A DNA stretch of 64,000 nucleotides, from positions 19,721,728 through 19,785,727 of the forward strand of contig OY987229.1 of NCBI GenBank assembly GCA_963920705.1, in the 5' to 3' direction. The position numbers and the translations under genes are program-made. Under the pieces are notes generated by a model that saw only the letters and a list, made by a program, of their open reading frames with translations, made no database searches and was not told the origin of the DNA. Position 1 is the stretch's first letter; every line of letters starts with the position of its first letter. Shown piece by piece: positions 1 through 11,940 of the stretch. The DNA comes from Odiellus spinosus (taxonomy: Eukaryota; Arthropoda; Arachnida; Opiliones; Phalangiidae).

Positions 1-43
1 CCTGGTTTTCAGCTTCGATTTCTTGCACTCATGTAAAGGCACC

Positions 44-392
44 TTAAAGGGAGGGTGACGAGGAAGTATTTTTTATCAATTCTACTTATTAAAACAGACT
101 TGTTCGTGTATTAAAACATTCGGGAAAAGTCTCATTCAATTGAAAGGAGAGCATATGACTAATCAAAAGACTCATTACCTTTGACTTCATTAAATGTCCA
201 CGACACCCTGTTATTGTGTGCTTGAAAATAAGCAAGCACGAGATTTTACGGGATTCAGCATGTCGCAGCATGTGTCAGATTTTACCAAGCTAAGGGTGTG
301 TTTTGATTAGTGGTTCTCCTTTTAATGAATGCCAAAATCAGATTTTTGGTTCAATTCAGTGACACTTCCCGAATGATTTACTACTCCCTTTA
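44..392. mobile_element. Degraded TTAA-type MITE
   Basis: It begins with TTAA followed by AGGGAGGGTGA at 44–58 and ends near 383–392 with CTCCCTTTAT, which resembles the inverted terminus with a mutated TTAA. A sister copy lies in an intron of the USP gene (from 5902), sharing the opening and internal words such as GACTAATCAAAAGA. Ends are approximate. Confidence 0.45.
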
Positions 393-2439
393 TGGTAGAA
401 CTTTCATATACTCTTGGTGAAGCTTATTTCAAGTCATGAATTTTATTTGACCCATGTTTGTTAACCGAATTATAATTTTCCTAAAGAAGTTATACTACTG
501 TTGGCTCTATAATAGTCCCAAAAATTTATAGTATAATGCTTTTCTTTTCTTTTTCGGTTTTTGGGTAGAGCTAGGGCCATAAGGCCATTACAGCTCTTGA
601 AAGTAAATTCTCTTTAAGAGTGTCCCAAAAAACTAAACTCGGGCAAAAAGTAGGAATTATACGATCAATTCTGAAATTTTGAATATATGGGGTCTTTCAG
701 GGCAATTTATATTAACTATAATCGCAATTCTAAGCTGAAAAACTCTTAACTAATCATTTAGAAATGATTATAATTGTTTTTTCACATAATATCAGTAAAA
801 CCAAATCAAACTGGCTATAAATTATTAGTCTCGATTGAAATAAATATTTGATAAAAATATTGAATCATCATCACAAAACAAAAAATTTCTAAATAAAAAA
901 CCAAACCCGTGTAGCCTTTATCCAATCCCAATTATCTTATCAGCCAACGGAAATTCTAAAATTTATTTTACAGAGTTGCGTGATGTTTATCAAGCATCAT
1001 CCGTTGTATCGTATATGTAGAGTACTTGGAAATTAGCCCAATAAACGACACGTTGATTAAGAATAAGTATAATTAAGCTGCAAGAGCTTAGTTTAAAGGG
1101 TTATACTCGAAAGGCAGCAGGAAAAAAAAAAAAAATATATATATATATATAGGCATAGAAATATTTGGATAGTTAAGTTTTAGTATATTTAAAACACCTT
1201 TTCTAGCCTTAAAATGAAAAAACAAAAATATTTTAACTCAAAGCTCTGTGAAACCCTGTGTGGGATCTAATTCAAATAGACCCCCCCATAAGTGGCGTGC
1301 AGCTGCATAGAAAAAGAAAAAAATTCGAGCTTTGGTAAAAATTAATGAAATTGAATTTGGCACGTGCAAAAATTCAAAGATAGAATCATCCTAAAATTGG
1401 CCACTCCCCTTTTCTGAAAATTAAAAACAAATTTCAAATCCTCTTTACGAGAAAACAGTTGAATATTTTTTAGTACAGGTACTAATTTATTTTGCTGCCT
1501 CTCATCCTTGAAAGAGTTTTGTTATAATATTAAATTTTATATAACTATATCTTGAAATTCCTGGAAAAGCTATTTTGTTTCATTTTTTAGATTTAAAATA
1601 ATCGAGAAATAAATTTCTTCATACTTCTCCTGAGTCCTGAAAGGGATAATGCAGACTAACCAATGAGTTTCTATTAAAATAGGGATAATCCACTAGTAAA
1701 AATATTGGAAACCAATTGAAGCTATAAATCAAGCCTAACTTATTGGAAAGAAGGCTTAGCAAGGATCCATTAAGTCTCCTGCCAATGAGCAAAACCCCGT
1801 ATGTTTTAGCCTAGTTTGAAACATTTTACTCTTGGAATCTTCCCCGCAAAATTCACCAGAGCCTCGTTCAAGGACTCATTTAAGGAAAAAGAAAAACATT
1901 TTAAGGAAAGACCCCAGTAACCAGTCACATCTAGTACTAAAATCCCTATACTTTTGGAAAAAAGACAAGGGGTTCTATTCCCTTTAACAATCTCCACTCT
2001 CCTATTAAAATAAAATAATTTTTAGCTTAATATTAGTTTGTAATCTATAACAAAGCGATAGAAATTCACTCATGGTCAGGTTGCATTCTCTAAATTTAAA
2101 ATAAATATTTTTTAGCCTTAAAACCAAAGTTAAAAAAAGAGACTATATTGTACCCCTTTTGATTGTACTTTACATTTATCTACTATAGTTGAAATGGTTA
2201 AGTGTTTAAGTTGTGCTTAGTGTGAAAGTTTCTAGCGACGTAAACAAAAACAAAATCCCACACCATTTTACTATCATCCCTTCCCCCTTCCCATACGTTA
2301 AAAGGGGCATTAACTCCTATACTTTTGCAATAGTCAACTGTCTACCACATCCAGAGACACCTGCCAATTTAAAAGAGTAGTTGTCATTACCTCTACAGAA
2401 ATAACAGTATAAGAACCTCTTACAGCAGGCAACTTCCTA

Positions 2440-2557
2440 TTAAAGGGAGTATGCAACCTAACAACAAATGATTTTTTATAGACTCCTTATCGTTCAACCG
2501 TAAAACTTTTCTCAAACCAATATTAAACTAGAAATCAATTTAAAACTTGCCATCATT
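2440..2557. mobile_element. Truncated AGGGAG-family MITE (left end)
   Basis: TTAA at 2440–2443 is followed by a close match to the left arm of the 28538 and 59761 elements (AGGGAGTATGCAACCTAA, then the TTAAACTAGAAAT and TTTAAAACTTGCC words). The right arm is missing, so this is a broken copy. Confidence 0.6.
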
Positions 2558-2944
2558 TTGTCAGAGAAAATATCCAAAAGTCTGAATTTTACGGAAATAA
2601 TTTTTTCTTGGATACAGAGTTTCGAGACAATTCCCGCACGATGATAAATTTTCCAATTTTATGAATTTTCCAGAATTTCTCTTTGGTTCTTGATATTTTA
2701 TAGTGAATTCATGTTTTTTCATTCTTACGATTGTTTAGTTTTCCCAGTTTCTAACTAGTTGAAATTAAAATTCCAAAGTCTTTCCCAAAAATTGCAATAT
2801 AATTTCAAAATCTCTCTCAAAAATTTGCTTTGAAATCTCAAAATCCTTAAATTCAACAAAAATGGCAAATGTCAGGACCAAAAATATGATAGAAAATTGA
2901 ACTGGGAATGCCCGTCTCTCAATATAGGCTTTGTTGGATTTACA

Positions 2945-3230
2945 ATAGAAGCTAGTGCCAGAAGTAAATAGGAGGAAGTAGGTATCCTAGCCTTTTTTTG
3001 GAAGCTCTGCCATTTTTTTCAGCCTGTTAATTTTGGCGCTTGTGGTAATTCGCTGCACGTGAAAAAAGCATGCGAGGCTTTGACAGTAGAGTAAACATGG
3101 CACGTGATTTTGTGTATTCAGCAGCGGTTTCCCGCCAAAAGCTAAAAATCAATATTTTGAGGCGCGATGGACGACTCCCATTAGTTAAAGGTGGCTTACT
3201 TACTTCCCCCTATTTACTTCTGCTAGTGTT
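2945..3230. repeat. Inverted repeat, possible MITE
   Basis: The words TACTTCCTCCTATTTACTTC (reverse complement of about 2957–2976) and TACTTCCCCCTATTTACTTC (about 3199–3218) form inverted arms around a moderately GC-rich core. No target duplication was identified, so the boundaries are uncertain. Confidence 0.35.
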
Positions 3231-4347
3231 TAACCATGGGACAAGGTTTCATGGGTCGTAGCACATGTGAAAGTAGAAGCCTAGCGCGTGGCTCCACCCT
3301 CAATAGGTCATTTTGTTAGACAGCTCTCAGTTGCCTTGGGCATTCTTAGCATAATTTTCTATCATGTTTTTATCAGGAATGTTGAGGAGATGAAGATAGG
3401 CAAGAAATAACCAAGGATGTCTCAGTTAAGTTTTTTTTTCTTTTTCGCTTTTAATTTTCGCAAAGAACACAGTGGGGGAAATAGGCGACTTTAATTATTT
3501 ACACAAACTATTTAGTATTAAGTTTTTTTTTTCATAGTATTAAATAAAGGAATGGGATGGTTTTTTCCGTCATATTAAAACGGAAGAAGAATTTAACGAA
3601 ATTCAAGGAAAAATGGCACCTGAGATAAGATTCATTTTTATATTTGTATATATACCTAATATTTACATAGTTCGGCAAAAATTTAGTTTTTTTTTTGTGC
3701 AAAAATTCATGAAATGTAACGCAGAATTTGGTGAATCTTCTAAAAGTAAAACTTAAGTGTTTCGTTTATTGCCCTGTTCAAAAACCTCCCTCCCCCACCC
3801 CGTATTTAATCGCGCTGTTTCGACACAAGCGTAAAATACAATGTATTTTAATAATTACCTAAATGATTCTCTTTTTTTAAAACACGTACGTTTCTTCCCG
3901 TTAAAGTTTTTTTGAAGTTTACGAGAGTGATTAAACATTGAACTATGTAATAACGTACCAGTAGGAAGATATATATATATATTTATATTCACAGGGTTCA
4001 ATTTTTGTCTCGAGACAGATGGGTTTCGAGATACCGGAGATATTGTTAATACTTCACCTTCTTGTAGTTTTTAAAGTCGATAAATTTGATTCAACCAATT
4101 CTATATATATATATGTATGTAATTTTTACCATATATAAAATTTTTTACACATGATTATAGAATATGTTTCGCGTAGTTTACGTTCATTATAATTTGAAGC
4201 TGATTTAGTTTCATTAGTCCTTTTACGAAAAAGACAGTCTAGTATTTATTTATTTACAGATCTTCCTTAATTTTATCGGAGAAACCTAAAATTAATCGCT
4301 TAAACCCCTTAGCTAAAAACGGTGGCTTAAACTCTATAAAGTTTTGT

Positions 4348-4353
4348 TTTATT
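4348..4353 (-). terminator. Candidate poly(A) signal of the USP gene
   Basis: AATAAA on the minus strand about 260 bases after the USP stop codon at 4614. Another AATAAA sits near 4244. Which one is used cannot be decided from sequence. Confidence 0.4.
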
Positions 4354-4613
4354 TAGCAGAATCATTATCTTTTTTATTTCTTATCCCCTTTTTAAATAAA
4401 ACTAATGTTAAAAACGTCTTGTTTTAAAGATTATAGGCCTTTCGCGAATTTCGGATTAAGCTTAACTCGAAACTTAACGCCTTTCGAGCATTGACTTTGC
4501 AATTTTAAGCAGTTTGGACAGAATTCTTTAACGATTTTCAAATTCTTCATAGTTTAATATTTGAAAACCTCAAAATTCGAGTACACACGAGCGCGCGCAA
4601 TTGAAGAACGTGG

Positions 4614-7600
4614 CTAGTGAGAATAGTTTGGATTATGGTAGCGATGATGCGGCCTATTGTGGTTATTTTGGTAGCCATTATTGTGATAACGATAGCGATT
4701 ATTACCACCTCCTCTACCGCCTTTATTAAAGGCATAGCGATTGTTCGCGTAACTTTGACTATTATTGTAGTTGGCGCTGTTAGACTGACAATTGCGGTTC
4801 CAAGAAAACCTTTCCTGAGTCGTGTTGAAAGACTATTTGAGCATTTTAATAAAAAAGGTAGGGTTTTTTTGGAAGAAAATGTAAAGAGAAAAAGAATGTA
4901 ATAGGAGCACTATGAAAGTACCATATTAAAACATTTTTAACTGGCGTTTTTTCTCTCTCCTGAAGCACTCCAAAAGCCTTAGACGCAATGTATTTTAGAG
5001 TGCTCAGGGAATAGTCAGGTCAGTTCAAATAAAAACCTCATAAGAAGTATTCAACTACTTTTCACTGATCCCTATATTAGTGAAACTCACACCACCCCTG
5101 ACAAGGAGTCCCAGGCTCGGTTAATAACAATTTACTGACTCATACGTTAACAATCACAACACAAGGCTGTATGTTTCTGTTCTTTCGCGCTAAATGTAAA
5201 TTTTGACCGTAAGACCTTATTTAAAAATCCCTTTTCCCCTTGCTTTCATAAATTCCATCTATTTTTCTGATAAATCCAAAATTTTACTTACATTGAAATT
5301 ATTAGGTCTATCTCGTCGGTATTGTTGAAATTGTTGAAAAGGATTCCTCGAGGATTTGGTAAAGTCTGGTTCTGAATAGCGTTTTTTAACTTTCTTCACC
5401 TATTAGTAAAATTAACCAAAAATATTGTTACTTTCATTTCATAGCATGACTTACGCTTCTAGTGGAACAAATTTTAAACGATAACGTACCTTTCCTTTAT
5501 CAAAATCCTCATCATAGTCATCGGAATGAAGTCTTTTTCGATATCCATCACGAAAAGGGTCTCTTTCTAGCATACTTTGACTACCGTCCCAAGTACTAAC
5601 TAAAAAAATTTAAAACAATGGCAAAAACATAAAATTTTTGAAAAATCAGCAAATTTTGAATGAAATTTAAAGCGTACCATTACTATTGTTTCCCTTTCCG
5701 GATAATTCTAAGAGTTCAGAGACGATGTTCCCTTTCCTGGTACCATCCCAATGGGTTCCTCCATTTGTAGATGGTTTATCATAACTATCTACTTGGTTTC
5801 TCTTATAACCATCTTTAACATCAGAGTCCCACAGTTTGCTGGGAGCTACAAGAACGATTAATCGTATAAATACAGAGAGCCTTAGATTCACCAACAAGCT
5901 TTTAAAGGGAGGGTGAAGAGGAAAATGGTCATGTTTATTGATTTTGCTTCTAAAAATAATACATGGGTGCGTAGTAAAGTATTCGGGGAAGTGTCTCTGA
6001 GTTGTACAAACAATTGGAAACTTTTTAATTTTAAAAATTAAAAGGAGAGAACCTTTGACTAATCAAAAGATTCCGTGTACCATAGGCTTAATAAAATTGA
6101 AGCAACAAGTGTTTGTCAGAGCAGCTAGATTTTAAATGCAAAAATCTGAATATAATATGCATAATTCAGAGGCATTTCACAAATGTTTTAATACACGAAC
6201 AAGTCTCATTTCTAGCAATAAAAAATCAGTACATTTTCCTCTTTAGCCTCATTAGGGAGAGAACATGAATACAGAAAGAAGATAAAGGCCTAAAAAACAC
6301 CAAGGAGTTTAATACTCACCAACACTGCATTTTGTCTTCTCAGCTTCAACTGTTTCCTTAGTTTTCTCAATCCACTCATAACTGGATTCGGATGATTGAT
6401 CATCGGGTCGCTTTTTATGACTCTTTTTCTTCTTGCGACGTTCAACGCCACTATCACAACTTTGAATCAGACTCGGAGTGCTTACTCGTCCGTTGCACTG
6501 CTTCTCGCGGGACTCTCGAGCTGGTTCTCCCCCGAAAGTTTTGCGCTTCTTAGACAGTGAAAGATCGCTCTTTTCATCACTGCTATCAACGTCGCCCCGC
6601 CAACGTTTCCGATTAATGACCCGAGGATCGTCGTTCTGACTTTTGGAGGGCGTTTTGGAGTTCTGCTTCCCGATAAATGGTTTGGGGGAAGTTCTATTAC
6701 CCCCTCCGTGGGGTTCGCGATTCGTATACTGTCTTTCGCAACGATCTGGTTCCCCACGCCCCGGAAAACAATTTGGAGGCAACCCCAATCGGTCCACTTC
6801 ACTATTAACCACCCCATTCTCGCGGTGGCTCGAATCGTTAGAGAGCCGAATTATACTAGTGGCCGAAGACTGACTAACACCAGAGGCAACTTGAGAAAAC
6901 ACCCCGCTAGAAGCATCAGCCGATTTTAAAACTTTGTCTTTATCAAAGTCTTTGTTAGAATTATTCAAGGAAGATATATGGTTGGTGTTTTCCTTCGATT
7001 TGATAGACCAATTTCCGTGGCAACCTCTTTCCTTTTTAGCACTAATGCTTTCCTGTTCCGTCACATTCCAATCGGTGGTGGAATTTACGCTACAATTGCT
7101 AGAATTTGAAGTTATAGACGGGGAATGGTTCCTTTCTTCTAGAACGTTCCAATTTAGGGTAGATTTCACTCGTAAGCCTTCGCTAGCTCGATTGTTCAGG
7201 GGCAATGTCAATTTAGGCAAGCATTTATCGAGTCGCGAAGATGGTTGGTCAAAAATGTTACGAGGTAGAATGTTTTTATCTATAGGGACTTTGTCCTTTT
7301 CACCGGGTAAGGGAATTTCTGACAATTTTAGCGAGGAACTATCCTTTTTAACGTTATTACAGTGTCCATTGACCATCTTAGTAGACGGCAAGGGTTTCTC
7401 GTCATCAGTTTCGGAGGAATCTCCGGCGTAAGGCACGAGTGTTTTGGTCGCCGTTGCGTTGTTAGCTACATTAATTACGGTTTTAGGAACCATCTTGGGT
7501 TTAGAAGCATCGTTTCCCTTCACCACAACGCCCAACTCTGGTCGAAATGAATTTAAATTGTTACCAAGTATAACATTGCCATTTGTTTTACCGGTGGTTG

Positions 7601-10600
7601 TTGTTACAAGCGGCCTCTTAATGTCAAACGTAATTTTATCGCGTTGATGATGGTTGTTAGCGAAAGAATTTGGTCGAGGACTGTTTCCATTCGGGTTAAA
7701 CACGTGTTTACCATTCGGAAGAGAGTTGGGACTGGAGTTTGATAAAGAAGTCGTAGAGTTTGAGACGCAAGAATGATGATGGTTGGTGTATGGGGATTGA
7801 GATAACAATACACGAGAGTCCAAGTTAGTTCCAATTGGTCCATTTTTTACTAGCTTACTATTTGAAGGTAAGCTAGCAGTTGGTTTCTAAGGGAAAAAGA
7901 GGATCATTATCATTTAGATCAAATTTACTTAAATTTTTAATTCCAAAACAACCGTAGATCCCGAGAGTAAAACTAACCTTAATAACACCTTTCGAAATGA
8001 CAAGGGGTTGAACTTTGACATAGAAGAGGACGTAGGCTTGCTGGGCCAAGACCTGGTTTTGCGTCACTTGACTAACTCTGGTGTCATCCATGACGTACCA
8101 TAGCCCATTGGAGTTTCTAACGTAGCAGTAGTAATGACCAGAGTTGCACGTGTGACCCATATGAACGAGCACCGAGCTAAGTTTGTAATTGACTGGGCTT
8201 CCTTTGTTTTCAGACATGTACGGTCTCAAGTCCAATTTCTCCGGATAAGTTACGTGCTTCGTGATTTTGCCACCAAACATACGATTGTAGTCAAATCTAA
8301 AGCGTACGCATCAAAGTATTGTCAATGATTCTTAGATCTCTAAGCTAATTTGGGAAAGTTTTTTGGATTTCAGTGGCAATTTTTCAAACCGAATATTTTA
8401 ACTCCAATTTTAAAGCAAGAATGAAGAACAAACTAATATTCAACTTGGTATCGACAACCACACCAGGAAAGAACGGCAGCTCAAACGCTAAAACGCTGAA
8501 GGGCGAGTCTTTAATCAATAAACTAGATCGTTTTCAAGGAAATTCAATTTCCTATTAGAACGAAGCTAAGCCTTTAACCCAAAAATTATTATCTACCCCC
8601 TCAGTCAAATTAAACCTTCATTATTCTTATGTGTGCTAAAACTCAAATGATTCATGAGCATTGATGGCCATATTCATTAACAACGCTCTGCTACCATGTG
8701 CAGTGAAATTCATGGACCATTCAAACCATTATTCTTAGTCCCTACTAAAACTGACTCAGGAACCACTTTTTTTCAATTATACGAATTAACAACGCTCTGC
8801 TACCATGTTCAGACTTATTTTAACTCATGCCAAGTGAAAATAAATCACCACATTTATATTAAATATAATATATTGCAAAACTTGCAAATGAATTTGATCT
8901 CGGTTTTTTTAGTATATAAAAATCAACAAAAACTTATCAGTCTCTTCATTCTCCCTCTCATGGTTTTGAGATTTAAAATTTTTCAAATTGATTGAAATAT
9001 TTTAAGAGTTTCCCGTAAAAATAAAGCTGAAATCCACCCTTACACTAATTTTGCAGGAACTAAATATCGTATCTTTGTGATAAGATAAGATGAATTAAAG
9101 TTATTAAGCATAAATCAGAATAAACTTTGCTCTACAGATCATTTAGTTTTCGCAAGTAATTAATACTAAATAAACCAACATATATTAGTAAATTATTTGG
9201 TGATAAACTATTATCTCCTTAAATGCACCATGAAATGTTTAATTCTTCTTAAATTAGATCAGGTCATTTGAAACAAATCTACAAACAATCATATTACCTT
9301 TTAAATTGAAAAGTAGCAACATTAGGAGCTCTGTGGACGGTAAATTTCTTTTCAGCTCTGACTTTAGTACCACATTTTGGGCATTTATACGCATTATCAT
9401 CTTCCAACATTTCTGGCTCAATAAACTTTTTTAGTGCCCCTTCGAGACTCGAAACATTCTACGTAATGAAAAGTTTCACCTTTTTAGTAAAAAAAAAAAA
9501 AGTATATAAAAAGTGATAGACATACTTTTATATCTAAGATGAAATCCATAAAGTGATCGTAAGTGTTACTACGCCCTTGACAATTTAAACAAATAACTGC
9601 GAGAAAAGATATTTCAATGTTAGTTAAAGCATTAAGGCACATATACATAAGAGCGATTTGTGAGCGAGTGATATTCACTTATTTATTTTGTGTCTCAAGT
9701 TTCAGAAATATTGCTCATTCACAAATGGCTTTCATGAAATCGTGCTTCTACTTTTTAAACAGAAATAGATTTAACTACGCCTCTATTACCTTGGCTACGA
9801 TTATAACCTCCAAATATATAGTTGATCACCGTTGTTTCTTTACTGGCGGGATCTAGCCTTTTTTTAAATACAAAATAAAAGGTTGTTACAAATGATAATA
9901 TCTAAGTTCACTCGCAATTCTAGCGTACTTGAAATCAGTATGAAAGTTTGCCAGGGAAGCTTTCCAAAGATGATCGATAACGTAGCGAAGAAATTCGTGA
10001 GCATCTTCTTGGCGTCCAAATTGAAAGTGTTTCGCGATAGCTGCGAATGAATATGTATAAGAAACATACAGATCTCTCAAAATATTAGACTGTCAATAAC
10101 TGGTTCTTACATCTTAGTTTTTGATAAATAGATAACGGTTTTATGGCTTGTCCATGATGCTCCATAACACGTCTCATATGCTTTTGCATTTCACACATTA
10201 GACAAAAATTGGCTACTTTACCTAAGAGTGCGTGATAAATTAGTTTAATAAACATGGATAATGATAGAACAAAACTTTAAAGTTGCCACAACCTGGAATA
10301 AATTCCAGTTGATGAGGCAACCCTGATCTAAACTTACATTTTGCACAATGGTCCTCTTCGAATAAAAGATAATTAGCTAGAGGCGGGCAATAGGTCAAGC
10401 ATTGCAATACGGTATTCATGAAACAAGTGTTTCCAACATTCACTAGTCCAGATCCAATTTTGTGCGTTTGTTTCCATTCTAGTTGAATTTTAGTCGGGTT
10501 ATAGATCTGAACTTTAGGTTGTGGGATTCCATCAGCTAAGTAGTTTCGGTTATTATCTTCCAGGCCATTATGAGGACCTTAATACGCGTAATTTAAATTT

Positions 10601-10967
10601 ATACTAATGATTTTCAACAGTTTGATTGAATGATTTTATATTTACCCTTGGTTTTGTGAATGGTAAACTTTGTTTGCCCATTCATATGAACCTCGGGAAG
10701 CATCTTATTGTTGTCGTTATCCGTACCAAATTGACGATATTTGGCTTTTAGAGCGTTAGTGCTCATTGAATGATCATTGTCACTTTGCGTAAAGTCTACG
10801 TGGGATGTGAGCAAAGTAGAATGCGAAGCGCTCGCGACCTTTATAGAATCGTAAATCTTAATTCTTCAAATCTCAAATTCCTAAAGCCACAAAAAATATT
10901 ATACCTGTTTCCCCAATGAAAGTGAACTACTAATCTTGTTGGAGATTTGAGAGTGTGAAGCCAGCAT
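4614..10967 (-). CDS. USP36: Ubiquitin carboxyl-terminal hydrolase, USP36/USP42 type
   Basis: A cysteine protease that removes ubiquitin from proteins; vertebrate USP36 is nucleolar and protects ribosome-biogenesis factors. Inferred exons: 10967–10905, 10838–10646, 10577–10338, 10221–10111, 10040–9929, 9842–9790, 9596–9526, 9458–9298, 8296–7978, 7886–6320, 5845–5678, 5599–5490, 5399–5292, 4814–4614. They join in phase to 3477 nt (1158 aa), close to human USP36. Seen: Cys box VNVGNTCFMN (Cys about 137), FGRQEDAHEFLRY, Cys pairs CLNC and CPKC, His box SGHYYCYV (His about 389), QQAYVLFYV. A long Ser/Asn-rich disordered exon (7886–6320) follows, then the family C-terminus (TWDG, DEDFDKGK, NPFQQF) and an Asn/Tyr/Arg/Gly-rich tail. 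The start ATG at 10967 is the first in-frame Met of an exon spliced at GTATAA. The exon 5/6 junction is ambiguous (alternative donor 9912 with acceptor 9852 also keeps phase). The 8297–9297 intron holds only a 24-bp direct repeat. USP42 is the alternative name. Confidence 0.93.
5902..6257. mobile_element. TTAA-type MITE in a USP intron
   Basis: TTAA at 5902–5905 followed by AGGGAGGGTGAAGAGG; near the other end AGAGGAAAATG recurs inverted (about 6232–6245) beside a degraded CTCATTAGGGAG terminus. It lies in the intron between USP exons 10 and 11 and is the sister of the copy at 44–392. Confidence 0.45.
8676..8808. repeat. 24-bp direct repeat pair
   Basis: The word ATTAACAACGCTCTGCTACC, plus four further matching bases, occurs at 8676–8699 and again at 8785–8808 inside the long USP intron. 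It may mark an old insertion or slippage; nothing else is apparent. Confidence 0.6.
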
Positions 10968-11755
10968 GGTGAGGAATTTAACGCAAAAGCCAAAAAATAA
11001 GTTTTACGAAGAATAATGTCAATTATCGCAAAAACTGAGCTTCAGACTCTCCTCTCTGCCATAATAAAATAAACACGTCTTGAGCTTTATGTTTGAATGG
11101 TTTTTAGGGCAGCTTTCCACTCAATAACCTTGCGTTTGGAACTATTTTCAGTCCAAGAGCTTCTAGATGAATGCGTAAGTGCGAGAACATGTTTCGCTAA
11201 GAGAATGAAATAATAAAATTTTAACTATAACTATGCAGTTTACTTAAATATATTCATAAACGGATTGTGATAGAACTTAGCAAGGCTTAGATTAACCTTT
11301 TACCCTACCCACACGTTTAGTAGCTTAAGGTTTCAGTCGTCCAAATTGTTCTATATAATTTTCAAAACATGTGCTACAATAGGACTTGGTCTATAGGTAT
11401 AATAATAAATTGCCCGCCAAAGTGACGTTAAGATAAAAAATTAATTGCATTTCAACGACTTCTAGTTACACAGCTACGCGAAAAAATTATATTTGCATCA
11501 TTGAAATCGTTAGATTTTGAACATATTTAGTGAAATGCCATTTATGTTTATACAGATTAAACTATTCATAAGCCTAATTTTTCTAGACCTTGATTAGAGA
11601 TAAGTTAGGCCTTGTCGGTCGGTGACAATAAAGTATGCCTCACTAAAACGACACTTCGGAGGCTTCTTATATTGTATTAAACAGCTAAAATATAGTTTAG
11701 AAACGTGGAAAATAGTTTAACCAAGTAAATAACGTTTAATTAAAAGCTTACTTAC

Positions 11756-11940
11756 CATAATTTCCATAATTGAAGTATAAATTAAACCAAAAACAACGTT
11801 CTTTCACCGCGTAACAAACTCCCGGATCCGGGCACTTAACGATCGTCCCGAGCCCGATGGTAAGAAAAATTGATCGAGAAATGCCCTCTAGTGGTAAACA
11901 AAGGATGTCCAGTTCCATTTTTAATCTTGAATATCTCAAA
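11756..11940 (-). other. Possible 5' leader exon of the USP gene
   Basis: On the minus strand an interval richer in GC than its surroundings ends in a textbook donor (ATG|GTAAGTAAG, exon end 11756). A plausible acceptor (ATGGCAG|AGAGG near 11058) lies just upstream of the USP start codon at 10967. This arrangement suits a non-coding first exon. The interval contains a short frame but no recognised domain. No promoter motif was identified. Confidence 0.3.

Larger units (their letters stand above)
1..4347. other. Repeat-bearing DNA downstream of the USP gene, no gene seen
   Basis: No coding exon is supported here on either strand; the open frames are short and lack family resemblance or splice context. 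The stretch holds a degraded TTAA-type MITE (about 44–392), an A-run followed by an AT dinucleotide run (about 1122–1150), a left-end fragment of the AGGGAG MITE family (2440–2557), an inverted repeat (about 2945–3230), and AT microsatellites near 3970 and 4105. The 3' untranslated region of the minus-strand USP gene probably ends near 4348. Confidence 0.6.

Noticed and set aside
4617..4901. Plus-strand hydrophobic Ile/Val-rich frame of 94 codons
   Set aside because: Antisense of the Asn/Tyr-rich last exon of the USP gene (AAT/TAT codons read as ATT/ATA).
6643..7647. Several plus-strand open frames of 60–165 codons
   Set aside because: They are shadows of the large minus-strand USP exon (7886–6320).
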